From NCBI GenBank assembly GCA_016873495.1, contig VGXC01000004.1, positions 41,524 through 105,523 of the forward strand: a DNA stretch of 64,000 bases. Direction: 5' to 3'. A program made the translations under genes and the position numbers. This document shows positions 9,154 through 17,214 of the stretch, one piece after another; position 1 is the first letter of the stretch; the number at the start of each line of letters is the position of its first letter. The stretch comes from Nitrospira sp. Its GTDB lineage: Bacteria; Nitrospirota; Nitrospiria; Nitrospirales; Nitrospiraceae. Below the pieces are notes generated by a model. That model ran no database searches and had not been told where the DNA came from. It saw only the letters and a list, made by a program, of their open reading frames with translations.

Positions 9154-10104
9154 ATGCACACGGAGCTGATTGTCACGGCCGGGGAAACACCCAAACGCCT
9201 GGACGTGTTTTTGACCCACCGGCAGCCGGACCTGTCCCGATCGGCCATCCAGCGGTTCATTGAAAAGAAACGGATCCTGGTGAACGGCCTCCCGGTCAAA
9301 CCGAGCCTGAAGATCAAGCCCGGCGACCGGATCACCATGGACACGCCCAAAGCCGAGCCGCTGACGCTGCATGGCGAGCCGATCCCCCTGGATATCCTGT
9401 ATGAAGACGAGGCCCTGGTCGTCCTGAACAAACCGGTCGGGCTGGTGGTGCATCCGGCTCCCGGCCACTGGTCGGGCACCCTGGTCAACGCGCTGCTCCA
9501 TCATTTTGAGCGGCCGGGCGGATCGCTCTCGACCGTCGGCGGCAAGGAGCGGCCGGGGCTCGTGCACCGACTGGACAAGGAGACCTCCGGCGTCATGGTG
9601 GTGGCCAAGACCGACCAGGCGCATCGGTCGCTGGCCGGGCAGTTCAAGCACCACAGCATCGCGCGGGCCTATGAGGCCCTGGCGTGGGGCGCGATCAAGA
9701 AGTCCGAAGGGATTATCGAGCTGGCGATCGGGCGGGATACGAAAGAGCGGAAGAAGTTTTCCGCCCGCACCAGCAACCCGAAAGCCTCCGCCACCGGCTA
9801 CAAGGTGTTGTCCCGGCTCGGCAAGCTGGCGACCCGCGTGGAGCTGCGTCCGCGCACCGGCCGCACGCATCAGATCCGGGTGCACTTGACCTCGCTCGGC
9901 CATCCGCTGCTGGGCGACCCCACCTATGGCGGCAGCAAGGTGAAGGCCCTGGAAGGCGTCATGATCCCTCGTGTGATGCTCCATGCGCGAACCCTGGGAT
10001 TTACGCATCCCCTCAGCGGCGAGTACCGGGAATTCTCAGCGCCGGCGCCCGCGGATTTTGAAGGGATCTTCGAGGCGCTCCGAGCCGTTCCCTCCAGGAA
10101 ATAA
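9154..10104 (+). CDS. rluD: RluA-family 23S rRNA pseudouridine synthase
   Basis: A 316-residue enzyme that isomerises uridine to pseudouridine in RNA. It has an N-terminal S4 RNA-binding domain (RLDVFLTHRQPDLSRSAIQRFIEKKRILVNG) and a catalytic domain with the family motif PGLVHRLDKETSGVMVVAKT, in which the Asp of HRLDKETSG is the nucleophile, followed by 'RTGRTHQIRVHL'. The S4 domain and length fit RluD or RluC; RluD is the better guess but the exact target site cannot be fixed here. A weak promoter (TTGCGG, 18 bases, TAGTCT) ends six bases before ATG, so the transcript may be leaderless. The gene is monocistronic or followed by the 10176 gene. Confidence 0.88.
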   Translation: MHTELIVTAGETPKRLDVFLTHRQPDLSRSAIQRFIEKKRILVNGLPVKPSLKIKPGDRITMDTPKAEPLTLHGEPIPLDILYEDEALVVLNKPVGLVVHPAPGHWSGTLVNALLHHFERPGGSLSTVGGKERPGLVHRLDKETSGVMVVAKTDQAHRSLAGQFKHHSIARAYEALAWGAIKKSEGIIELAIGRDTKERKKFSARTSNPKASATGYKVLSRLGKLATRVELRPRTGRTHQIRVHLTSLGHPLLGDPTYGGSKVKALEGVMIPRVMLHARTLGFTHPLSGEYREFSAPAPADFEGIFEALRAVPSRK

Positions 10105-10123
10105 GGGGGCGCGCAAGTGCTGC

Positions 10124-10152
10124 TTGACACCCTGGTCACGGCAAGGTATTTC
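10124..10152 (+). promoter_or_regulatory. Putative sigma-70 promoter for the 10176 gene
   Basis: TTGACA, a spacer of 17 bases, then TATTTC. The predicted transcription start is about 17 bases before the GTG start of the next gene, with AGAGG as ribosome-binding site in between. The -35 is perfect and the -10 is weak. Confidence 0.45.
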
Positions 10153-10175
10153 TCAGCCACCCAAGAGGCACTCAC

Positions 10176-10601
10176 GTGACGACGGGCGAGGTTCTTGAAA
10201 TCGTCGGAAGTCTGGTTTCGGCACTGAAAACCTACTGCGCCAAGCTGCCGACGGTGGTGCATCTCTCGATGATCCCCGGCGGGGTCAAGCCGACTCCGGA
10301 GGCGATCGAGGCGTACGAGCAGATGATCTATCGCTTCCGGACGCAGAGCGCGCCGACGCCGTTCCGTTCGTTCACGGATCTTTTCATCGAATCCTTAGAG
10401 GCGTTTGAGGTGGGCAAGGTGCTGGCCGCAGTCCAACCGCTGCTCGCGGTCTTGGATCATTTGGAGCGGATGCAGCAGGACAAGGAAATCGTGATCGCCT
10501 CGGCCGACGACAAGCGGCTGAAGGACTATCGGCAATCGCTCTATAAGATCATGCCGGGCAATCAGCCCGAATTGGAAGGCGCGGGGAAGGGGCTCTTGTG
10601 A
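10176..10601 (+). CDS. Conserved hypothetical helical protein
   Basis: A 141-residue protein starting at GTG, with AGAGG seven bases upstream. It looks soluble and mostly helical, with no signal peptide, membrane segment or recognisable motif. The features visible are a Pro-rich segment 'MIPGGVKPTPEAIEAY' and a central helix 'FTDLFIESLEAFEVGKVLAAVQPLLAVLDHLERMQQ'. A good promoter lies just upstream, and an AT-rich inverted repeat follows it. I do not recognise the family and assign no function. Confidence 0.6.
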   Translation: MTTGEVLEIVGSLVSALKTYCAKLPTVVHLSMIPGGVKPTPEAIEAYEQMIYRFRTQSAPTPFRSFTDLFIESLEAFEVGKVLAAVQPLLAVLDHLERMQQDKEIVIASADDKRLKDYRQSLYKIMPGNQPELEGAGKGLL

Positions 10602-10610
10602 CGCAGTTAA

Positions 10611-10702
10611 TTCTCAATGATGAACTTTCAATGTTGAATCGTAAACGCGCCCGATGGTCTTAATTCAGCATGCATCATTGAAAATTGAGCATTGTATTCA
10701 AT
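10611..10702. repeat. AT-rich inverted-repeat element (family B, copy 1)
   Basis: An AT-rich stretch in a GC-rich neighbourhood made of imperfect inverted repeats built on CAATG/CATTG words (CTCAATGATGAACTTTCAAT on the left, ATTGAAAATTGAGCATTG on the right). A related sequence lies in the leuD-leuC spacer at 30373-30404. It follows the stop of the 10176 gene and reaches the 3' end of the convergent zinc-ribbon gene, so it may also help end transcription. Confidence 0.55.
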
Positions 10703-10877
10703 GGCCCATTTTAGGGCCGGCCGCATTGGCTCCCTGCGAGACCAAGGCAACCCGGACCGACTGTTTGCAATGGGGGCAGGTGGTGCGCACGGTGTTTTCG
10801 TCCAGATACTCGATCTGGTCTTCTTGCACCCACATGAGCAGGCTGCACCGGGGACAAGCTTTGACGAGCTGAGCCAT
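10698..10877 (-). CDS. Small zinc-ribbon protein
   Basis: A 59-residue protein with two CxxC knuckles, CPRC near residue 7 and CPHC near residue 32, enough for one zinc ribbon. The start at 10877 is chosen because GAGGG lies six bases upstream; an ATG three bases earlier and a GTG six bases earlier are in frame. Such proteins are usually adaptors or nucleic-acid-binding factors. Its 3' end runs into the AT-rich repeat, and its own C-terminus (SQGANAAGPKMGH) is low in complexity. Function unknown. Confidence 0.6.
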   Translation of the reverse strand: MAQLVKACPRCSLLMWVQEDQIEYLDENTVRTTCPHCKQSVRVALVSQGANAAGPKMGH

Positions 10878-10946
10878 CATCACCCTCTACGACGGTGGAC
10901 GGAGAGGGCCCTACTGTAATACAAGGGAGCCCGCTCACTCAAGCCT

Positions 10947-11351
10947 ATGGTGACTTTCTCGGAACGAAAAGACCTGGACCCGGCGCAGCTGGTGCGGCTC
11001 TATGCCCAAGCGCCCTGGGCGGCCGGACGGACGGCGGACGATGCGCGGGACATGCTGGCGCATTCGGACCTGGTCCTCTCGGTCTGGGACGGTTCCAAAC
11101 TGGTCGGCTTTGGCCGTGTCCTCACCGACTATGTCTACCGCGCGTCGATCTGGGACGTGATCGTGGACAAGGACTATCAGGGACAGGACATCGGCACCCA
11201 GATCATGCAGCGCATCCTCAGCCACCCTTCGCTCAAACGGGTCGAGCTCTTCTGGCTCTGTACCCGCGACAAGCAAGCCTTCTACGAAAAGCTGGGCTTC
11301 AGCGCCAAGGAACAGACCGGGATGGTCTGGGCCCGGTCCCGCCAGGGATAA
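10947..11351 (+). CDS. GNAT-family N-acetyltransferase
   Basis: A 134-residue acetyltransferase-like protein. The GNAT core is visible: 'LVGFGRVLTDYVYRASIWDVIVDKDYQGQDIGTQIMQRIL' holds the acetyl-CoA pyrophosphate loop (QGQDIG), and 'DKQAFYEKLGFSAKEQTGMVW' is the typical C-terminal block. The substrate cannot be deduced. Its 3' end abuts the broken AsmA-like gene on the other strand, so the junction just past its stop is a likely deletion or rearrangement point. Confidence 0.8.
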   Translation: MVTFSERKDLDPAQLVRLYAQAPWAAGRTADDARDMLAHSDLVLSVWDGSKLVGFGRVLTDYVYRASIWDVIVDKDYQGQDIGTQIMQRILSHPSLKRVELFWLCTRDKQAFYEKLGFSAKEQTGMVWARSRQG

Positions 11352-11617
11352 CGGCCGTTGGAAATGGCTCTGGGAGCGCGATAGTCCGGCGGGTTGCCGA
11401 TGACCAATCCGTTGACGGTCGCGCAGCCGGAGAGGAACGAAATCGGGAGGGTGTCCACTGAGGCGGGGGTCTTGGTGACCAGCGGCCCGACCCGTTCGAC
11501 GCCCGCCTTGATCAGCGAGCCGAGCCAGCGGTAGAGCGCGATCAGTCCCGCCAGGTCGAGCAGGTCCAGGGTGACCGGGACGATGACCCAGATCCGTTTC
11601 AGCCATCGTATTGGTCA
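11352..11617 (-). pseudogene. N-terminal remnant of an AsmA-like membrane protein
   Basis: Directly after the stop of the DUF3568-like lipoprotein gene, the minus strand encodes a hydrophobic segment (WVIVPVTLDLLDLAGLIALY) followed by 'VDTLPISFLSGCATVNGLVIGNPPDYRAPRAIS'. The 'LSG..T.NGLVIGNP..Y..P.AI' pattern is that of the N-terminus of AsmA-like envelope proteins, normally hundreds of residues long. Here the match stops at about 11360, at the end of the convergent acetyltransferase gene. The frame has no ATG or GTG: the GTG overlapping the upstream stop lies in the wrong frame. The gene thus looks both shifted at its start and deleted for most of its length. The family call is from pattern memory. 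Confidence 0.42.
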
Positions 11618-12157
11618 CGGTTTGGCCGGGGGAGCGGACACCTGGCCCGCCTGACCCTGGACCGGGGTGGCGGCTCGCTCCCGCTCGTCCAGTTGCATTG
11701 AGACCAGCCGGATGATCTCCGTGGCGGTCGCTGCGTCCTTCAAAAAAAAGCCGCGGTTGGCCACAATACGCATGCGGGTGACCTGAGGGCTCAGCAGTTC
11801 GAGGTCGATTTCGACTTCAAGCGTCTCGGACGGATTGCCGGCTTTGGCCATGATGTCCACCCCGGACGTATTGCGCGATTCCCACCGAATGGGAAACTCC
11901 ATGGACTTGAGGGTTGCCCTGGTGGCTTCGGCGACCGTGTCGAGCGGCGAGGTGAAGGTCTTGTAGGCGATGCTGTCCATGGTATAGCTGACGCCGGATC
12001 CGGTCGCGGTGCCGGCTCCGGCTCCGAGCACCAGCGAGCTGGCGCCGACACAGCCGCTCAGGAGACAGAGCGACAGCAGGCCCAAGAGATATGTCCCTTG
12101 GATGAACCCAAGCCCGTGTCTGGATGGAATGAGGGCCATGCCGGACATGGGAGGCAT
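11615..12157 (-). CDS. DUF3568-like lipoprotein
   Basis: A protein of about 180 residues with an N-terminal hydrophobic segment and lipobox (LLGLLSLCLLSGCVG), so a lipoprotein. The mature part, 'GAGAGTATGSGVSYTMDSIAYKTFTSPLDTVAEATRATLKSMEFPI', fits DUF3568-type lipoproteins, with a short alpha-beta fold after it ('LEVEIDLELLSPQVTRMRIVANRG'). Several Met codons (12157, 12148, 12142) could start it; the first is used. Its stop overlaps a GTG and runs on into the AsmA-like remnant, so the two were probably once an operon for envelope biogenesis. Function unknown. Confidence 0.65.
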   Translation of the reverse strand: MPPMSGMALIPSRHGLGFIQGTYLLGLLSLCLLSGCVGASSLVLGAGAGTATGSGVSYTMDSIAYKTFTSPLDTVAEATRATLKSMEFPIRWESRNTSGVDIMAKAGNPSETLEVEIDLELLSPQVTRMRIVANRGFFLKDAATATEIIRLVSMQLDERERAATPVQGQAGQVSAPPAKP

Positions 12158-12200
12158 GGTAGGGATTTCCCTCTGACGATGCAAGCGTGGCTTGGTCCGT

Positions 12201-13475
12201 TCAACCGGCGGGTACATTCTCCGGCGGCAGCAATTGATGTTCCTGCAAGTGCTTGGCGAGCGCCGGCAGCGCACGCCAAAATAGAAGCGCGGCGATCAGC
12301 GTCAAGACTCCGCCGGCCGCGACCGTGGCCTGGGCGCCGAAATAGCTGGCGCTGGAGCCGGCCAAGAGGCTGCCGAAGATCGTGCAGCCCAGCGACGCCG
12401 TCGTGTAAAGGCTCACCACCCGTCCCCGCATTCCCTCCGGCGCCAGGCTTTGCAGGATCGTATTGGTTCCGGCTAGACTGCTGACCATGCTGAACCCGAC
12501 CACGACCAGGATCAGCATGGAGAGCCACAGAGTCTGACTCAAGGCCAGCGCCAGTAGCCCTGCGCCGAACAAGGTCACGGCCTTGGCGATGGAGGTTTTG
12601 AGTCCCCGGACGGTGTTGCGTCTGGCCAGCCTGAGCGCGGCGGTCAACGCGCCGATTCCGGTGGCAGCCATCAAGAGCCCCAGCCCGTTGGGCCCGATGT
12701 CGAGCACGTCGGAGGCGAACACCGGCAACAGGGTCGTATAGGGCATGGCGGCCACGCTCAGCACGAGGGCGAGGAGCAGCAAAGCGCGGGCGTGCGGCGT
12801 CCGCCAGGCATAGACAAAGGCTTCGCGCAGGAGGCCGAGGGAGCCGGCGGTCGAGCCTGGTTGAGGCGGGGGGAGGCGCATGGCCGCCAGGCAACCGAGG
12901 ATCACGAGGAAGCTGGCCGTATTGATCAGGAAGCAGATGCCCTCCCCGACCTGGCTGACCAGCAGTCCGGCGATCGAGGGGCCGATGACCCGCGCCGAAT
13001 TGAACATGGACGAATTCAATCCGATGGCCGAGGGCATGTCGGTTCGCGGCACCAGATCGGTCATGAAGGTTTGACGCACCGGCGTTTCCAGCGCGTAGAC
13101 CAATCCCTGGAGGAAGGCCAGCCCCAAGATCCAGCCGACGGTCACGGTCCCGCTCAACGTAAGTGCGGCCAGAATTCCGGCCAGGGCCATGAGCAGTGTC
13201 TGGGCCAGGAGCATCAGCCGGTAGCGGGGCCAACGGTCCGCGGCAAGCCCGGCGAAAATTCCCAAGACCAGAATCGGGCCACGGTTGAAGAACTCCACCA
13301 GTCCCAGCAGAAAGGGGGAATGGGTCAGTCGCCAGACCAACCAGGCCTGGGCCAGGCTTTGCATCCAGGTGCCGCAGACGGAGATGCCGTGACCGGCCAG
13401 GAACAGGGAAAAATTGCGATGAGCCAGAGCCCGCCAGGGGGAGCTGTGCGACGCGAGTTGTGTCACGGCCGGCAC
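12201..13475 (-). CDS. MFS transporter (enterobactin-exporter-like, MFS_3)
   Basis: A 424-residue integral membrane protein with about twelve hydrophobic segments. It starts 'WRALAHRNFSLFLAGHGISVCGTWMQSLAQAWLVWRLTHSP' and has 'GLAADRWPRYRLMLLAQ' (loop 2-3 motif), which is typical of the MFS_3/EntS-like drug and siderophore exporters. The family exports small molecules by proton antiport; the substrate here is unknown. The C-terminal tail is short (HLQEHQLLPPENVPAG). It is divergently oriented to the malic-enzyme gene, with about 165 bases between them. Confidence 0.85.
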   Translation of the reverse strand: MPAVTQLASHSSPWRALAHRNFSLFLAGHGISVCGTWMQSLAQAWLVWRLTHSPFLLGLVEFFNRGPILVLGIFAGLAADRWPRYRLMLLAQTLLMALAGILAALTLSGTVTVGWILGLAFLQGLVYALETPVRQTFMTDLVPRTDMPSAIGLNSSMFNSARVIGPSIAGLLVSQVGEGICFLINTASFLVILGCLAAMRLPPPQPGSTAGSLGLLREAFVYAWRTPHARALLLLALVLSVAAMPYTTLLPVFASDVLDIGPNGLGLLMAATGIGALTAALRLARRNTVRGLKTSIAKAVTLFGAGLLALALSQTLWLSMLILVVVGFSMVSSLAGTNTILQSLAPEGMRGRVVSLYTTASLGCTIFGSLLAGSSASYFGAQATVAAGGVLTLIAALLFWRALPALAKHLQEHQLLPPENVPAG

Positions 13476-13641
13476 ACCAATTCAGTCACTCCTCTCGGAC
13501 GTGGAACAGACGGGAGTCGCCGTGTGTTCCGCGGACCCTTGTTCTCTTATCGGAAACCCAGCGCGAAAAGCAACGAGCACGGGTCTCGTGGATTCGCGCC
13601 GGTCACTGAGGTATGCTGGCGGGCCATGGAGGGATCGGGTG

Positions 13642-15360
13642 ATGATAGAGATTCAACCGACTCGTGATCCGAAGACAGGCGAAGAGGTCCTCGGCTGTTT
13701 CTTGACCGGCCAGGCGCTCCAGGAACAGCCGTTCTTGAACAAAGGCCTGGCGTTTACCTTCGCCGAGCGGCGCGAGCTGGCGCTACAGGGGCTGCTGCCG
13801 CCCCATGAAGAAACGCTGGCGGTGCAGTTGGAGCGGGCCTACCAAGCCTATCAACAAAAGGTCACCGATCTGGAGCGGCATATCTTCCTGCGGGCGCTGC
13901 AGGACGAGAACGAAACGCTCTTTTACGCCCTGCTGCTGGGGCACGTCGAGGAAATGATGCCCGTCGTGTACACCCCCGTCGTCGGCGCCGCCTGCCAGCA
14001 ATTCAGCCATATCTACCGGCGGCCCCGCGGCTTGTTTATTTCGGTGCCGGAGCAGCAGGACATCGACACCATTCTGGAGAACCGGCCCTACCGGGATGTG
14101 GACGTGATCGTGGTGACCGACGGGGAGCGGATACTCGGCCTGGGCGACCAGGGAGCCGGCGGCATGGGGATTCCCATCGGCAAGCTGTCCCTCTACACCC
14201 TCTGTGGCGGCATCCATCCGACGCGTACGCTGCCGATCATCCTGGACGTCGGGACGAACAATGCCGAGGCGCTACGCGATCCCCTCTATGTCGGGTGGCG
14301 TCACGAGCGGGTGCGCGGGCAGGAGTACGACGACTTCATCGACGCCTTCGCCCAGGCGGTGAAACGCAAGTTGCCCAACGTCCTGTTGCAGTGGGAGGAC
14401 TTCGCCCAGGCCAACGCCGGCCGTCTGCTGGACCGGTACCGGGACCAGCTCTGCACCTTCAACGACGACATCCAGGGGACCGCCTCAGTGACGACCGGCA
14501 CCCTGCTGGCGGCCGTCAAGGTCACCGGTTCCCCGCTCCGCGACCAGCGTGTGGTGACGTTCGGCGCGGGATCCGCCGGTTGCGGGATCAGCGAACAGAT
14601 CTGCGCGGCGATGGTTCGGGAGGGGCTGTCGGAGGCGGAGGCCCGTTCCCGATTCTGGTTGATCGACCGGCCGGGCCTCCTGCGCGAAGGGCTCACCGGC
14701 CTGCTCCCCTTCCAGCAGAAGTTCGTCCAGCCGCGCTCCGCCTGGTCCGGGTGGACGCTAGCGCAAGCAGGCCAAGCCGGCTTTATGGATGTCGTCAAGA
14801 ACGTGAAGCCGACGATCCTGATCGGGGTCTCCGGCGTCCCGGGCGCCTTTTCCCAGGACGTGATCCGCGAGATGGCCGATGGAGTGGCTCGTCCGATCAT
14901 TTTTCCCCTCTCGAACCCGACCTCGCGTTGCGAGGCAACTCCGGCGGACCTGCTCGCCTGGACGGATGGCCGGGCGCTGGTGGCGACCGGCAGTCCCTTC
15001 GCCGATATCGCCTACAAGGGCCGGACGATCCCCGTCACCCAATGCAACAACAGCTACATTTTCCCCGGCCTGGGCCTCGGCATCCTGGCCGCCAAGGCGC
15101 GCCGGGTGACGGACGGCATGTTCATGGCAGCCTCCATGGCGCTGGCCGAATCTTCGCCGGCCCTGTCGAAGCCGGATGCGCCGCTGCTGCCGTCGCTGGA
15201 AGGAATTCGCCAGGTGTCGCGGCGTATCGCGCTGGCGGTCGCGGCCGAAGCCCAGAAGGCCGGTGTAGCCGAGCGGACGTCGGAAGATGAAACCGCTCGG
15301 CTCGTGGACCAGCACATGTGGGTGCCGCGCTATGCCCGGTTGAAAAAGCGATCGGGCTAA
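13642..15360 (+). CDS. maeA: NAD-dependent malic enzyme (malate dehydrogenase, oxaloacetate-decarboxylating)
   Basis: A 572-residue enzyme that oxidatively decarboxylates malate to pyruvate and CO2 with NAD(P)H. The malic-enzyme blocks are present in order: 'LNKGLAFTFAERRELALQGLLPP', 'MMPVVYTPVVGAACQQFSHIYRRPRGLF', 'VVTDGERILGLGDQGAGGMGIPIGKL', the metal-binding 'LQWEDFAQANAG' with 'CTFNDDIQGTA', and the dinucleotide-binding 'GAGSAGCGI'. The length equals the long eukaryotic and MaeA type. The start at 13642 has GGAGGG about eight bases upstream, and an upstream extension in the same frame is rejected. It is followed by acetolactate synthase, so the pyruvate may feed acetoin formation. Confidence 0.92.
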   Translation: MIEIQPTRDPKTGEEVLGCFLTGQALQEQPFLNKGLAFTFAERRELALQGLLPPHEETLAVQLERAYQAYQQKVTDLERHIFLRALQDENETLFYALLLGHVEEMMPVVYTPVVGAACQQFSHIYRRPRGLFISVPEQQDIDTILENRPYRDVDVIVVTDGERILGLGDQGAGGMGIPIGKLSLYTLCGGIHPTRTLPIILDVGTNNAEALRDPLYVGWRHERVRGQEYDDFIDAFAQAVKRKLPNVLLQWEDFAQANAGRLLDRYRDQLCTFNDDIQGTASVTTGTLLAAVKVTGSPLRDQRVVTFGAGSAGCGISEQICAAMVREGLSEAEARSRFWLIDRPGLLREGLTGLLPFQQKFVQPRSAWSGWTLAQAGQAGFMDVVKNVKPTILIGVSGVPGAFSQDVIREMADGVARPIIFPLSNPTSRCEATPADLLAWTDGRALVATGSPFADIAYKGRTIPVTQCNNSYIFPGLGLGILAAKARRVTDGMFMAASMALAESSPALSKPDAPLLPSLEGIRQVSRRIALAVAAEAQKAGVAERTSEDETARLVDQHMWVPRYARLKKRSG

Positions 15361-15380
15361 GGTTGCGTCCCGAAAATACC

Positions 15381-15455
15381 TTCGTGGTGAGCCTGTCGAA
15401 CCATGAACGGAACTGCGTGAAAGCTTGCGCTCTTCGACAAGCTCAGGGCGAACGG
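15381..15455. repeat. Dispersed palindromic repeat (family C, copy 1)
   Basis: An inverted pair, TTCGTGGTGAGCCTGTCGAA on the left and CTTCGACAAGCTCAGGGCG on the right, that can fold into a hairpin between malic enzyme and acetolactate synthase. The same words recur inverted around the GIY-YIG gene at 56.5-57.0 kb. It may act as a terminator or stabiliser between the two genes. Confidence 0.7.
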
Positions 15456-15542
15456 ATTGTCATTGGAACTTCTGGGACGCAACACTAGGATTGCGTCGAT
15501 CGATGTGCGGCTTGCGGCTTGCAACTTGGATGAGGTGACGCG

Positions 15543-17204
15543 ATGGAATTCAAGGCCGCGCGCAATGGTGCGGAGTTGTTGGTGCAGTCGCTTGAGGCGC
15601 AGGACGTCGAGTACATCTTCGGCGTGCCCGGTGGGGCGGTGCTGCCGATCCTGGATGTCTTGGCGGACCATGGGCCGACATTCATCGTCTGCCGCCACGA
15701 AACCGGGGCGGCCTTTATGGCCCAGGCCTGGGGACGGGTGACGGGAAAGCCCGGCGTAGTCCTGACCACCTCCGGGCCCGGATTGATCAATGCGGTCTGC
15801 GGCGTGTCCACCGCGACGGAGGACCGGGACCCGCTGGTCATCATCACCGGGCAAGTGCCGCGCGCGCTGCGGTTCAAACAGAGCCACATGAACGTGGACA
15901 CGGTGAGCCTCTTTGCGCCGATCACCAAGTGGAGCATCGAGGCGGAAGAGCCCAACAGCATTCCGGAGATCGTCGCGAACGCGTTCCGGATCGCCGTCCG
16001 CTCGCGTCCCGGTTCCGTCCACATTTCGATGCCCGTGGATGTGTCCCAGGCGGCCGTCACCGCCAAGCCGATCCCGGCCGGCGAGTCGCCTCGCCTTGGC
16101 GCCGCGACAGCCGAGGCCCTGGATCGGGCGGCGACGCTGTTGAGCGCCGCTCGGTTTCCGGCGATTCTTCTGGGCGTCAGCGCCAGCGGGCCTTCGGCGG
16201 CCGAGGCCGTCCGCCGCCTGATCCGCAAGCACCCCCTGCCGGTGGTCGGCACGTTCGAAGCGGCCGGGGTCGTATCGCGGGATTTGGTCGATCGGTTTGT
16301 CGGGCGCGTCGGCTATGTCCGCAACCAGCCGGGCGATCTCGTGATCCAGAAGGCCGATGTGATCCTAACGGTCGGCTACGACCAGGTGGAATATGACCCC
16401 ACGGCCTGGAACGTCTCGGGACACGCGAAGATCGTCCATGCGGATGAGAATCCGGCCACCGTGGATCGGGCTTATCGGCCGACGGTCGAGCTGGTAGGCG
16501 ACATCGCCCGTAACCTGGATGCCTTATCGGAGCGGCTGCGCCTCTCCGCGACCGGCGAATGGGCCGACGTGGCGGCTGCGCGAAAGGTCGTGCTGGAAGA
16601 ACAGGAGAAGGGGGCGACGCTCTCCGGCACGCCCATCCATCCCCTCCGCTTCATCCACGATCTCCGGCAGACGATCGGCGATGACGTGACCGTCACCTGC
16701 GACACGGGCGCGCATGAAATCTGGATGGCGCGCTACTTTTTCAGCTACGAGCCGCGCCGGCTCCTGTTCAGCATGGGCCATCAGACGATGGGTGTGGCGC
16801 TGCCCTGGGCCATCGGAACGGCCCTGGCCAGGCCGGGACAGAAAGTGGTGTCTGTTTCCGGCGATGGCTCCTTCCTGATGACCTGCATGGAATTGGAAAC
16901 GGCGGTCAGATTGAAATTGCCGATCGTACACGTTATTTGGAAGGACGGAGGCTACAACCTGATCCAGACACTGCAGAGAAGGGACTATGGCCGGATCTTC
17001 GGCGCGACCTTCGGCGACCCGGACTTCGTGAAATTGGGCGAGGCCTTCGGCGCAACCTCATTCCGAATCGACGCGGCCGACCAGATCGTGCCGACGTTGA
17101 AGAGGGCGCTGGTCTGCGAGGGGCCCGCGCTGATCGAGATGCCTGTAGACTATCGGGACAACCAGGAATTGGTCAAGGCGATGGACGTCTTCGCCCAACA
17201 TTGA
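15543..17204 (+). CDS. alsS: Catabolic-type acetolactate synthase (ThDP-dependent)
   Basis: A 553-residue thiamine-diphosphate enzyme. The N-terminal domain has 'FGVPGGAVLPILDVL' and the catalytic Glu in 'CRHETGAAFMAQAWGR'; the C-terminal domain has the ThDP motif 'VVSVSGDGSFLMTCMELETAVRLKLPIVHVIW' (GDG..N-type). The middle segment 'SHMNVDTVSLFAPITKWSIE' is more like AlsS than biosynthetic IlvB, and no regulatory subunit gene (ilvN) is nearby. With the decarboxylase gene at 19789 this points to two pyruvates going to acetolactate and then acetoin. A biosynthetic role or another ThDP lyase cannot be excluded from sequence alone. Confidence 0.8.
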   Translation: MEFKAARNGAELLVQSLEAQDVEYIFGVPGGAVLPILDVLADHGPTFIVCRHETGAAFMAQAWGRVTGKPGVVLTTSGPGLINAVCGVSTATEDRDPLVIITGQVPRALRFKQSHMNVDTVSLFAPITKWSIEAEEPNSIPEIVANAFRIAVRSRPGSVHISMPVDVSQAAVTAKPIPAGESPRLGAATAEALDRAATLLSAARFPAILLGVSASGPSAAEAVRRLIRKHPLPVVGTFEAAGVVSRDLVDRFVGRVGYVRNQPGDLVIQKADVILTVGYDQVEYDPTAWNVSGHAKIVHADENPATVDRAYRPTVELVGDIARNLDALSERLRLSATGEWADVAAARKVVLEEQEKGATLSGTPIHPLRFIHDLRQTIGDDVTVTCDTGAHEIWMARYFFSYEPRRLLFSMGHQTMGVALPWAIGTALARPGQKVVSVSGDGSFLMTCMELETAVRLKLPIVHVIWKDGGYNLIQTLQRRDYGRIFGATFGDPDFVKLGEAFGATSFRIDAADQIVPTLKRALVCEGPALIEMPVDYRDNQELVKAMDVFAQH

Positions 17205-17214
17205 CAGGATAGAG

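Noticed and set aside
10935..11618. A 227-codon minus-strand frame starting at a GTG overlapping the lipoprotein stop
   Set aside because: It covers the AsmA-like remnant in the wrong frame and then runs antisense through the acetyltransferase; the hydrophobic, family-like sequence is in the neighbouring frame.
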